Source of the DNA: Dunaliella salina
Taxonomy: Eukaryota; Chlorophyta; Chlorophyceae; Chlamydomonadales; Dunaliellaceae
DNA length: 11,143 nt
Assembly: GCA_002284615.2 (NCBI GenBank)
Contig: MU069857.1
Span: 51,767-62,909 of the forward strand
Direction of reading: 5' to 3'
Shown here: in pieces, positions 1 to 6,991 of the stretch
Numbering within the stretch: the stretch's first letter is position 1
How the letters are laid out: each line of letters opens with the position of its first letter
Notes under the pieces: model-generated
The model's input: only the letters and a program-made list of their open reading frames with translations
The model's database searches: none
Told to the model about the DNA's origin: nothing
Program-made: the position numbers and the translations under genes

Positions 1-947
1 GGGGGCTCCGCCTTTTCTATGTGATCTGAAGGATCACACCTAACTTGTTGGTGCAATCTTAAGCCTCCTGTTCAGATCCTGTTCAAAATTTGATTGTAGG
101 AAAAAGCAACGAGCATAAAAATGAGAGAGGTTGAATGACACCAGACTCTTCCACTTCATGTGTGCAGGGTACATCAGAAATGAATCAGGCAGCGCGTTCA
201 CATCGTAATGCATCAAAGGAGTCCATTTACACAGCGCACTGTCAATGAGTATATTAGATGTAGATTGCATGTTTCATTTTAGGTGTGTTGCAAGTTTCAT
301 CCTGCCTGGAAAAAGACGTGGTTGAATAAGGAAGGGCTGGAAGGCTTGCTAATTTAGAAATTGGGTTTATGTTGGGAAATGGTGCTGGTTCAACAGGCTG
401 AAAATGAATTTAACGGAGGTTTTTGCATTTTGTTGTCAAGATACTGTTTTGTGTTGATAATTTTTTCCCTTTTTTTTGGCCTGCTGTGTTCGGTATCCAT
501 TGTGCTTGAAGAGGTGGTGGAACTGTGGCAGCTCCGTAGAAAAGGCAGCAAGAGTGCCAGAGGAAAAGACCACACAGAATCATTTGAAATCTCCATTGTA
601 TCCACAGAGTCAACGAAATGAAGAACACGCCGAGATGGATTCCTGTAACCTGCAACTGTACGCCGAGCAGCCAACCTTATGGCTGAAGGCTTGTATCCCA
701 TTGTAACCTTGTAACCTTGTAACCTGCAACTGTACCCACAAAGTGAGCACGACAAAGCATGCACCAAAATGAAAGGTATCAATCTTATTTGAGTGAAGGC
801 AATGACAGCCAAGAAAAATTCGTACAAAAAGCAAATAAGAAAATGAATACTAGAAAAAAAATCCTACGGAAGCCATGAAGTCAGTATTGTAAGGTTGTCA
901 GACTCAGCATTTCAGGCAAGTAGACAGCTTGGCGAACTTCTGGCGTT
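1..947. other. Unclassified flank, no gene recognised
   Basis: I recognise no coding gene here. Several short open frames overlap on both strands, the longest a 145-codon minus-strand frame at 390-827 that lacks an ATG start; their amino-acid make-up resembles no family I know. A plus-strand frame at 361-621 contains one hydrophobic stretch (about residues 20-50) that could be read as a membrane segment, but it too opens on TTG, and this is weak evidence for a gene. A 6-bp hairpin (GTGATC/GATCAC, 21-37) and a small direct-repeat cluster at 645-735 are the only structures seen. The segment lies beyond the 3' tail of the LINE at 948-5700 and is probably that element's insertion-site DNA or older degraded repeat. 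Confidence 0.5.
645..735. repeat. 17-bp direct repeat with an 8-bp triplication
   Basis: GTAACCTGCAACTGTAC occurs exactly at 645-661 and again at 719-735. Immediately before the second copy TTGTAACC is repeated three times (701-724). The shared TGTAACC core suggests local slippage or duplication. Confidence 0.8.
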
Positions 948-979
948 GAAAAGAAAAGAAAAGAAAAAGAAAAGAAAAA
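948..979. repeat. (GAAAA)n microsatellite, the 3' tail of LINE B
   Basis: Imperfect GAAAA repeats on the plus strand, that is (TTTTC)n in the element's sense. It directly follows the conserved 3' hairpin block. The other copies in the window end similarly (T5CT3 at 6419-6429, T9CT4 at 7011-7025), so this is best read as the element's 3' simple-repeat tail rather than an unrelated microsatellite. Confidence 0.75.
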
Positions 980-985
980 CTACGT

Positions 986-1011
986 AGGCAGAGAAACTCT
1001 CCCTACATCAA
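986..1011 (-). other. Conserved LINE 3' UTR hairpin block (copy B)
   Basis: These 26 bases match the plus-strand block 6145-6170 exactly, in the opposite orientation. The core (986-1004) folds in the sense strand as AGGGAGAG-TTT-CTCTGCCT: an 8-bp stem with one G-G mismatch and a TTT loop. It lies about 80 bases after the stop codon and just before the tail. In LINEs a conserved 3' UTR structure often serves as the recognition site for the element's own reverse transcriptase; that role is inferred here. Confidence 0.7.
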
Positions 1012-1086
1012 TTAAGGAAGAGGTGACACATTGGCTCAAAAAAGAGCTGTGTGCCCCCTCTACCACAAGGTATGAAAAAGAGAATT

Positions 1087-1926
1087 CTAATGTGGATCTG
1101 GAGGGTTACTAGACTCTTCGGAAGCACCTGGCTCTAGAACCTGGCTGTGGGAAGTATTCTTGGTTTCAATAGCGCGGCGTGTGGTCACGGTGACTAGTTT
1201 GTGGGCATATTGAACAGAATGGGCATGAAGTTGTTGAGCAAGCTTCGTGGCACGCTGATGATCCAATCCTAGTTGTTTGAATTGTTTGAGGGTATGCTCA
1301 GTGTAGATAGTTCCACCTACACCCAGGAGAATAGGATGAATTGTAACAGCTTTAGCGTTAATAAATTTACAAAGGTCTGCATGCTGCTGCTTTGCTGCAT
1401 TCAACTGATGCTCTGGCCTTGTGTCTTCGCAGAACTTGATTTCTATTAGGTAAACGTGGCATTCATTTGCATGAAGTTAATGGGGTTCCCTCATGCAGCT
1501 AGTTGTGGTGGTCCTCCGTGAGGAGCTGCGCAAAGCGTGATGGGAATGGGTAGGAGAAACATCGTCAGAAGTATGTTTGGCATTAAAAGGGGTGATCAAA
1601 ACAGCATGTGGTCGACTGGAGTTGAGCCTTTTCCCCTCTGGAAGGTTACGAGGGAAGAAGTAAGCAGGTAAAGTTCTGTTTGAGGCATGTGTAGGGAGTT
1701 GGAGGTTGTGTTGGGCAAGCTTAAAATCGCTTCCTATGTCTGTGTAGACCAGGCCTGCCCCTACAGGGCATTTGCTGAGGGCTTTTGCAATCATTCTGCC
1801 TGCAATGTTATGGCGTTCAGTTTTCATGGAAATTTCTTGGAAATGATATGGTTTTGGCAGCCTGAGAGCATTTGAAGTGCACTGTCCAAATGATGGCAGC
1901 CTGGGAGGGGACAAGATGGATCAGTT
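1087..1926 (-). pseudogene. LINE B C-terminal zinc knuckle and PD-(D/E)XK-like nuclease (copy with true 3' end)
   Basis: Read on the minus strand in three frames: a zinc knuckle of CPLPGC...CQNH type (about 1846-1913), an R-H-N motif, an S-R-P-H-A-V block where relatives have P-D, then E-I-K-F-C-E-D-T (1420-1443), and a last open frame (1087-1404) with I-L-L-G-V-G-G-T-I-Y, K-Q-L-G-L and L-H-A-H-S, ending N-P-P-D-P-H-stop. The RP(D)...E-x-K spacing and the preceding CCHC/RHN motifs follow the known layout of R2-clade restriction-like endonucleases, which nick target DNA for target-primed reverse transcription. The D-to-H change, a stop (TAA) just before the E-I-K segment and frameshifts show it is dead. 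Only this copy continues past 1192 to the authentic stop and 3' UTR. The nuclease assignment rests on motifs and is moderate. Confidence 0.7.
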
Positions 1927-2043
1927 GACCTTTTAAAATGTACTGCATGTTTTTGGTTGTAGAGGGTGCGTGTGCGGTACTGCAGGATGGTACGCTTCAT
2001 GGTACAGAAATGTTGGGCATATTTCTGAAGGCATTGCTGGTTT

Positions 2044-2367
2044 TTAATCTACTCGCGGTAATAAGTTTTGATAGTAAGAGTAGTAGCCTGTTTTGGCATT
2101 GGCATATCCAAGCTTGTGTTTGGAATGCATGTGGGATTTGAGGGCATCTTGAAGATGCGGGAAATAGGTGAGCTTTTGGGCGTGTCGTGGACCCGCAGAT
2201 GTGCCTGCAGCATGCACTCTTTCTTCCTTGGCTAACCAGAAATGTTTGTAAATGGATTTCCACCAGGACCTGCACCAGGAATCTCGGTGTCTGCCACGCA
2301 GTTCTGGGCTTGCTTGCCTAATGTTTTGCAATAGCATCTGTACATTCATTTCCAGCAATGCCAGCAT
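2044..2367 (-). pseudogene. LINE B post-RNase H segment (duplicate copy 1)
   Basis: Duplicate of 4138-4461 and read the same way; see that entry. It continues the RNase H frame region after a frameshift and carries the H-M-H-S-K-H-K-L-G motif shared with the E/D element at 8924. It probably does not exist as a separate genomic copy. Confidence 0.6.
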
Positions 2368-2975
2368 GGGACTTCACCTTGTGAATTCGAATTCTGGTGT
2401 GGAAGTCTCTAATGAGAGTTGAAATCATTTTAAGGACGTCTCGTTGGATATGCCTCAGGTGTTTCTCAGGGTAAAGAAGTTGTTTACATTCTTGTTCAAG
2501 AGAGGTGAGGCTGTCTGATGCAATGTCTGCATATTTGGTCATGATAGCAGCAGCAATTGTTTTCAATTCAGCACGAGTGATGGTTTTAGGAATCCCAGCA
2601 CCGTTAGGTTCTACAAAGTTCTTGCTGTCAGTGGACAGGCAGTAGACGCCTGCTCCAATTTTTTGCTTACGGTCATGGACAAGGCAGCTGCCATCTGTGT
2701 ATGCCCATGTTCTCCAATCAGCGACTTTGAGAGTTAGAATAGCACTGGATTGGCTGGGCACCGAGTCTGTTTCTTGGACAATCATGTGTGGATTTTCAAA
2801 GTGTTTGAAGGCGTGTTGTTTGTCCAATGGGAGGCATTCCAGTTTATCGAAACCCATCATGTGAGCATGCATGGAATTTAGGACAGGGTGGCTGATAACA
2901 TTCGTCAGCTTCCACTCTGTAGCTTCTTTCAAATCTCCTTTTAGGCCCTGTAGCCAGTCTTTGTTATGGTTGTTA
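2318..2975 (-). pseudogene. LINE B RNase H1 domain (duplicate copy 1)
   Basis: Same sequence as 4412-5069, including the Y-T-D-G-S, R-A-E-L, S-D-S-L and K-S-H-A-G-I-A-G-N-E-C-T-D motifs; see that entry. It lies inside the probable contig-overlap duplication, so it should be counted once, not twice, in any copy-number estimate. Confidence 0.8.
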
Positions 2976-3285
2976 AGATGGACTCAAGCTGCAGTGTTCC
3001 AAACAGCATAGGTACGAAGGTCCCAGGTATGCTTAGGTAAAGGTACCTCTTGGTAAGGGCAGGATTGAGGGGCGCTGTAATTAAGTTTTTCGCGAGGTAT
3101 GGTTCCAAGTTCGTAACAGAGGTGGGATTTGTATCAAAAGTGATTTTGTTGCGCAATTCTGTGTTCATTTTCTGCTGCCATACATTGGTATCATTAAGTA
3201 TTTCAAAGCCCTGTCTTTCAAGATTTGAGAGGGTAGAATCTGCTGTGGGTGTTGAGAGGTTGGGCTCGCTCTGTTGTGCTTCGAA
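2941..3285 (-). pseudogene. LINE B linker region, cut at the N (duplicate copy 1)
   Basis: Matches 5035-5379 and stops at the N. A 185-codon frame that seems to run from 3498 to 2941 is an artefact: it fuses the C-terminal nuclease tail of copy 2, through the N, onto this linker, with an unknown residue at the join. A gene model crossing 3286 would be chimeric. Confidence 0.8.
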
Positions 3286-3286
3286 N
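3286..3286. other. Single N: scaffold gap or contig join
   Basis: The only ambiguous base in the window. It corresponds to C at 5380 in copy 2 and falls exactly where the second copy of the duplication starts, so it most likely marks a contig junction of arbitrary size. Confidence 0.9.
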
Positions 3287-4020
3287 ACTAGTTTGTGGGC
3301 ATATTGAACAGAATGGGCATGAAGTTGTTGAGCAAGCTTCGTGGCACGCTGATGATCCAATCCTAGTTGTTTGAATTGTTTGAGGGTATGCTCAGTGTAG
3401 ATAGTTCCACCTACACCCAGGAGAATAGGATGAATTGTAACAGCTTTAGCGTTAATAAATTTACAAAGGTCTGCATGCTGCTGCTTTGCTGCATTCAACT
3501 GATGCTCTGGCCTTGTGTCTTCGCAGAACTTGATTTCTATTAGGTAAACGTGGCATTCATTTGCATGAAGTTAATGGGGTTCCCTCATGCAGCTAGTTGT
3601 GGTGGTCCTCCGTGAGGAGCTGCGCAAAGCGTGATGGGAATGGGTAGGAGAAACATCGTCAGAAGTATGTTTGGCATTAAAAGGGGTGATCAAAACAGCA
3701 TGTGGTCGACTGGAGTTGAGCCTTTTCCCCTCTGGAAGGTTACGAGGGAAGAAGTAAGCAGGTAAAGTTCTGTTTGAGGCATGTGTAGGGAGTTGGAGGT
3801 TGTGTTGGGCAAGCTTAAAATCGCTTCCTATGTCTGTGTAGACCAGGCCTGCCCCTACAGGGCATTTGCTGAGGGCTTTTGCAATCATTCTGCCTGCAAT
3901 GTTATGGCGTTCAGTTTTCATGGAAATTTCTTGGAAATGATATGGTTTTGGCAGCCTGAGAGCATTTGAAGTGCACTGTCCAAATGATGGCAGCCTGGGA
4001 GGGGACAAGATGGATCAGTT
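3287..4020 (-). pseudogene. LINE B zinc knuckle and nuclease-like domain (copy 2, lacks its C-terminus)
   Basis: Zinc knuckle in one frame: Cys codons at 4005-4007, 3990-3992 and 3951-3953, with Gln at 3966-3968 where relatives have His. After a frameshift near 3925 comes a frame to 3571 with M-K-T-E-R-H-N (residues 30-36 of 145) and S-S-R-P-H-A-V (about 99-105). After a stop near 3568 comes H-V-Y-L-I-E-I-K-F-C-E-D-T (3514-3552), then A-A-K-Q-Q-H and I-L-L-G-V-G-G-T-I-Y. The last ~35 codons and the stop are missing because the copy begins at 3287; they are present at 1087-1192. The motifs fit an R2-like PD-(D/E)XK endonuclease whose first Asp is replaced by His. Confidence 0.7.
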
Positions 4021-4137
4021 GACCTTTTAAAATGTACTGCATGTTTTTGGTTGTAGAGGGTGCGTGTGCGGTACTGCAGGATGGTACGCTTCATGGTACA
4101 GAAATGTTGGGCATATTTCTGAAGGCATTGCTGGTTT

Positions 4138-4461
4138 TTAATCTACTCGCGGTAATAAGTTTTGATAGTAAGAGTAGTAGCCTGTTTTGGCATTGGCATA
4201 TCCAAGCTTGTGTTTGGAATGCATGTGGGATTTGAGGGCATCTTGAAGATGCGGGAAATAGGTGAGCTTTTGGGCGTGTCGTGGACCCGCAGATGTGCCT
4301 GCAGCATGCACTCTTTCTTCCTTGGCTAACCAGAAATGTTTGTAAATGGATTTCCACCAGGACCTGCACCAGGAATCTCGGTGTCTGCCACGCAGTTCTG
4401 GGCTTGCTTGCCTAATGTTTTGCAATAGCATCTGTACATTCATTTCCAGCAATGCCAGCAT
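4138..4461 (-). pseudogene. LINE B segment between RNase H and the zinc knuckle
   Basis: After the RNase H frame stops at 4412, a frame shifted relative to it continues the family protein for about 100 residues. Recognisable blocks are W-L-A-K-E-E, L-T-Y-F-P-H-L-Q-D-A-L-K-S-H-M-H-S-K-H-K-L-G and G-Y-Y-S-Y-Y-Q-N-L-L-P. The block around H-M-H-x-K-H-K-L-G recurs in the independent copy at 8924, where the spacing to the next zinc knuckle is similar, so it belongs to the element and is not noise. I know no function for it; it probably bridges RNase H and the nucleic-acid-binding C-terminus. The frame ends at 4138, and further codons to the zinc knuckle are in broken frames. Confidence 0.6.
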
Positions 4462-5069
4462 GGGACTTCACCTTGTGAATTCGAATTCTGGTGTGGAAGT
4501 CTCTAATGAGAGTTGAAATCATTTTAAGGACGTCTCGTTGGATATGCCTCAGGTGTTTCTCAGGGTAAAGAAGTTGTTTACATTCTTGTTCAAGAGAGGT
4601 GAGGCTGTCTGATGCAATGTCTGCATATTTGGTCATGATAGCAGCAGCAATTGTTTTCAATTCAGCACGAGTGATGGTTTTAGGAATCCCAGCACCGTTA
4701 GGTTCTACAAAGTTCTTGCTGTCAGTGGACAGGCAGTAGACGCCTGCTCCAATTTTTTGCTTACGGTCATGGACAAGGCAGCTGCCATCTGTGTATGCCC
4801 ATGTTCTCCAATCAGCGACTTTGAGAGTTAGAATAGCACTGGATTGGCTGGGCACCGAGTCTGTTTCTTGGACAATCATGTGTGGATTTTCAAAGTGTTT
4901 GAAGGCGTGTTGTTTGTCCAATGGGAGGCATTCCAGTTTATCGAAACCCATCATGTGAGCATGCATGGAATTTAGGACAGGGTGGCTGATAACATTCGTC
5001 AGCTTCCACTCTGTAGCTTCTTTCAAATCTCCTTTTAGGCCCTGTAGCCAGTCTTTGTTATGGTTGTTA
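4412..5069 (-). pseudogene. LINE B RNase H1 domain
   Basis: The best-preserved domain in the window. In the 204-residue frame 5026-4412 the RNase H1 catalytic set is complete: D80 (Y-T-D-G-S), E122 (T-R-A-E-L), D140 (S-D-S-L), H189 (K-S-H-A-G) and D199 (N-E-C-T-D-A-I-A). The frame is open upstream of the first ATG as D-W-L-Q-G-L-K-G-D-L-K to about 5069, so 5026 is not a real start; the domain was part of a polyprotein. RNase H degrades the RNA strand of RNA/DNA hybrids made during retrotransposition. The frame stops at 4412 just after the domain, where a frameshift enters the next segment. Upstream it is separated from the linker by another frameshift near 5060-5090. Confidence 0.88.
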
Positions 5070-5448
5070 AGATGGACTCAAGCTGCAGTGTTCCAAACAG
5101 CATAGGTACGAAGGTCCCAGGTATGCTTAGGTAAAGGTACCTCTTGGTAAGGGCAGGATTGAGGGGCGCTGTAATTAAGTTTTTCGCGAGGTATGGTTCC
5201 AAGTTCGTAACAGAGGTGGGATTTGTATCAAAAGTGATTTTGTTGCGCAATTCTGTGTTCATTTTCTGCTGCCATACATTGGTATCATTAAGTATTTCAA
5301 AGCCCTGTCTTTCAAGATTTGAGAGGGTAGAATCTGCTGTGGGTGTTGAGAGGTTGGGCTCGCTCTGTTGTGCTTCGAACTTAAGCAAGCACTTTTTAAA
5401 TTTGGGCCATTCCTCCTGTAGATCTTCTGATTCCCAGGGGGCTTCCAA
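5035..5448 (-). pseudogene. LINE B linker between PHD-like finger and RNase H
   Basis: A 137-residue open frame with no family I can name. It contains S-N-L-E-R-Q-G-F-E-I-L, L-R-N-K-I-T-F-D-T-N-P-T, N-L-E-P-Y-L-A-K-N-L-I-T-A-P and F-V-P-M-L-F-G-T-L-Q-L-E-S. It overlaps the end of the PHD frame out of register (frameshift near 5450) and ends in a stop at 5035 after a second frameshift relative to RNase H. From memory, related algal proteins carry several hundred extra residues between the N-P-T and L-E-P-Y-L blocks; if so, this copy has an internal deletion there. I cannot verify that here. Confidence 0.6.
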
Positions 5449-5506
5449 GTGACCCTCCTGAGTTCTTGTTTAGTCTGTTGATCTCTTTCAATTTTTTGGG
5501 CATCAT

Positions 5507-5707
5507 TCAGGCTTGCACAGGCAGGACATGCCCATGTGTAAGCTGTTGCAATTTCTTGTCTTTGCTCATCCGAGTTGCATATAAGCTCCTTCATGCATTC
5601 CCAATGGTACCTCCGGTGGCACACATCACAAGCATACTTATCAGGAAGTGGATGCTCCAAGACACTGCACAGTAAGGGGCAGTAAAGCGTCAAGAAGCAG
5701 CGCGACT
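5507..5707 (-). pseudogene. LINE B PHD-like C4HC3 zinc finger
   Basis: In the minus frame opening near 5693 the residues C5, C9, C22, C25, H30, C33, C56 and C59 give C-x3-C-x12-C-x2-C-x4-H-x2-C...W-x-C-x2-C, the PHD-finger C4HC3 layout including the conserved Trp two residues before the penultimate Cys. PHD fingers usually bind histone tails, and retroelements sometimes carry them, possibly to steer integration; that role is inferred here. The frame is open to about 5738 with no ATG, so the start is lost and the finger is probably internal to a larger polyprotein. It continues out of register to 5259 beyond the frameshift near 5450. A RING-type reading is less likely given the spacing. Confidence 0.65.
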
Positions 5708-5760
5708 CTAGCCAGGCAACCCCATAAATATTTACAACCTAGTTGAATGTGCAGGATCTT

Positions 5761-6080
5761 CACATTCACATAATAGAGGTCAAATATTGTGAAGATACAG
5801 GCCTGGTTCCTGAATAGTAAACTCTGAATACAAGTCCAAGGTGCAAAGATCACTTCACATACAATCCTCCCGGGCGTGGTTGGGACCATTCACATTGCCC
5901 AAACCATTGATGAAAAACGAAGGATTGGCCCTCGGAGATTTACCACAGTTGCACAAGCTCCATGCCCATTCTGTACAAGTTGCACACAAAATTACCGTAA
6001 TTAGACGTGCTATCAAAAGCGGAATACATATCGTAACCCTGGAGCCACATGCTGCCAGCCTGCAAGATCAGCGTGTACTT
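5761..6080 (+). pseudogene. LINE copy F: C-terminal nuclease-like remnant, plus strand
   Basis: The plus strand carries the last ~110 codons of the same LINE protein in three frames: H-I-H-I-I-E-V-K-Y-C-E-D-T at 5761-5799, then a stop; K-I-T-S-H-T-I-L-P-G-V-V-G-T-I-H at about 5848-5895; and after another frameshift K-L-H-A-H-S-V-Q-V-A-H-K-I...R-R-A-I-K (about 5956-6020), then L-E-P-H-A-A. The blocks align in order with LINE B (I-E-I-K-F-C-E-D-T; I-L-L-G-V-G-G-T-I-Y; L-H-A-H-S-V-Q-Y-A-H-K-L; R-R-A-I-E; L-E-P-G-A). The terminal P-D-P-H-stop is mutated. The acidic-x-Lys motif survives. It lies head to head with LINE B; the junction is in 5700-5760. Confidence 0.75.
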
Positions 6081-6144
6081 CCCTCTCATCCTTTGGTGAG
6101 GGAGACTTATAGCTCTTTGATCCAATGCATCTTCCTTTCCTTTG

Positions 6145-6170
6145 TTGATGTAGGGAGAGTTTCTCTGCCT
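6145..6170 (+). other. Conserved LINE 3' UTR hairpin block (copy F)
   Basis: Identical over 26 bases to the reverse complement of 986-1011, with the stem-loop AGGGAGAG-TTT-CTCTGCCT at 6152-6170. Upstream it also shares AGCTCTTT...CCAATG with LINE B, and downstream a T/C-rich tail (6175-6187). This confirms that F is a 3' end of the B subfamily. Confidence 0.75.
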
Positions 6171-6190
6171 TCACACTTTTTCTTCTCTGT

Positions 6191-6418
6191 TCATTTTTTT
6201 GATCTTTTCACACTTTGTATTGTTCCTTTGTTCTCTCCTTTAATAAGGGTGACAGAGTGTATGGCTCTAAACAGCAAATGACACTCATCAACTCAGCATG
6301 AGGACTTGTTTCCTACTTCAGTTGACAAATCATATGGTACATCATGATGTCCAAAAGTTTGATTCGAATTGAACAGGCGCCCTTTTGATTCAGCATGCTG
6401 CCCTTGATGGCAGGTAGT
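6191..6418. other. Spacer with no recognised feature
   Basis: Sequence between the 3' end of LINE F (plus) and the 3' end of LINE H/C (minus). I see no coding similarity, repeat or RNA gene in it. Confidence 0.4.
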
Positions 6419-6419
6419 A

Positions 6420-6460
6420 TAAAGAAAAAGTCTACACTGGACAGTCCTGCGTGCATTAAG
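6420..6460 (-). other. LINE 3'-terminal motif (copy H/C)
   Basis: In the sense strand it reads CTTAATGCACGCAGG, then ACTGTCCAG, then TGTAGACTTTTTC. The same frame, CTTAATGCAC...GTGTAGACTTTTT, ends LINE E/D (7013-7056), and ATGCACGC.GG...GTCCAG..AGAC ends LINE G (9051-9078). It marks the element terminus and may form a small GGAC/GTCC stem. Confidence 0.65.
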
Positions 6461-6525
6461 ACTCAACAGTCAACGCTGGGAGTAACTGTGAGCCTCACCA
6501 GCAGCCTAGAGAGAAAGTTTGAAAA

Positions 6526-6811
6526 CTAATGGGGATCCGGTGGGTGAGTGGCCGGCCGTCCAGCTGCGCTGTGTTGTTGGCCATCCGTCAGGTGTGCGTC
6601 TGACCCTCTAATACCAAGCCAATCCAGTCGCCTGTGCCCCACGTTCTGTATTGTTGGGATTATTGTATAGGTTGGTGTGTTTAGTTTTGTGATTTTTTGC
6701 TGAAAAAGGTTTTAACAGCATGGCCGTGGGGTGTTGTTGCAAGTTTGGTTGCCTTTTAAAAATTTTGTTTAACCAAGTTTGCAGAGGGGATCAGTTGTTT
6801 TAGGGTTGTAA
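6526..6811 (-). pseudogene. LINE H/C C-terminal coding remnant
   Basis: Minus strand: Y-N-P-K-T-T-D-P-L-C-K-L-G, then a stop, degenerate codons including T-C-N-N-T-P-R-P-C, and finally S-A-A-G-R-P-A-T-H-P-P-D-P-H-stop (stop codon 6526-6528). It aligns with copy G (Y-N-P-C-I-I-D-P-L-C-K-L-G ... A-A-G-R-M-A-D-N-L-P-G-P-H-stop), so it is the tail of the nuclease-like protein. Several stops show that it is older and more decayed than E/D. Confidence 0.65.
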
Positions 6812-6990
6812 GACTTTGTGAACCAAGCTAATGTCTTAGAATTAGCCAAATTTGTGTCCGCATGCTCAAGATGCTGTGCCTGACTGCTTTCATTTTTGCT
6901 TGAACTGGTTTGGTTACAGGTCTCAATGTCTCCGCTCAGCTGCCCTTGTAGGCGGATAAAGCGATGTAACCTCACCTTACCTTACCTTAT
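6812..6990. mobile_element. 179-bp SINE-like insertion in LINE H/C
   Basis: This segment interrupts the codons for G-T-V-Y-N-P of H/C. It is flanked by near-duplicates GGGTTGTAA (6803-6811) and GGTTTGTAA (6991-6999), consistent with a short target-site duplication. Its right end is a simple tail CCTTACCTTACCTTA (6975-6989), and the body ends GCGATGTAACCTCA. I see no convincing Pol III A or B box, so 'SINE-like' describes only size, tail and duplication. Confidence 0.45.
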
Positions 6991-6991
6991 G

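Larger units (their letters stand above)
1193..3285. repeat. Duplicated 2,093-bp segment, copy 1 (probable contig overlap)
   Basis: Every feature here recurs 2,094 bases downstream with no difference I can find. Copy 1 starts at ACTAGTTTG (1193) and ends at CTTCGAA (3285), directly followed by the ambiguous base N. The end of one contig equalling the start of the next, with N between them, is what an unmerged scaffold join produces. Confidence 0.9.
3287..5379. repeat. Duplicated 2,093-bp segment, copy 2 (probable contig overlap)
   Basis: Second instance of 1193-3285. Unlike copy 1 it continues at its right edge into unique LINE sequence (linker N-terminal part and PHD-like finger), while copy 1 continues at its left edge into the unique LINE 3' end. 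Joining 1-1192 to 3287 onward gives one continuous element. Confidence 0.9.
948..5700 (-). mobile_element. LINE copy B: truncated, frameshifted non-LTR retrotransposon
   Basis: On the minus strand the order is PHD-like finger (5507-5693), linker (5035-5448), RNase H (4412-5069), post-RNase H segment (4138-4461), zinc knuckle plus RHN segment (3571-4007), E-I-K motif (3514-3537), C-terminal tail ending N-P-P-D-P-H-stop (1087), 3' UTR hairpin (986-1011) and a (TTTTC)n tail (948-979). RNase H followed by a zinc knuckle and a PD-(D/E)XK-like domain recalls the restriction-like nuclease end of R2-type LINEs. The Dualen/RandI elements of Chlamydomonas are reported to combine RNase H with such a nuclease. 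No reverse transcriptase is visible, so the copy is presumably 5'-truncated at about 5700-5745, as LINEs often are. At least four frameshifts make it a pseudogene. About 2.1 kb of its length as shown is a probable assembly duplication; the real copy would be about 2.66 kb. Confidence 0.85.

Noticed and set aside
361..621. Small plus-strand frame with a hydrophobic stretch, possible membrane peptide
   Set aside because: Its apparent start is TTG, no family is recognised, and a T-rich tract alone explains the hydrophobic residues.
2941..3498. 185-codon frame joining the nuclease tail to the linker
   Set aside because: It reads through the N at 3286 and fuses two parts of the element in the wrong order; an assembly chimera.
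2318..5026. Two RNase H genes in tandem as a real gene duplication
   Set aside because: The copies show no difference and are separated by an N at the exact duplication boundary, so an assembly artefact is the simpler reading.
6330..6360. CATGATGTCCAAAAGTTT resembling the inner inverted block of the 699-bp insertion
   Set aside because: No CAGGAGG-type terminus or duplication follows at the expected distance; probably chance.
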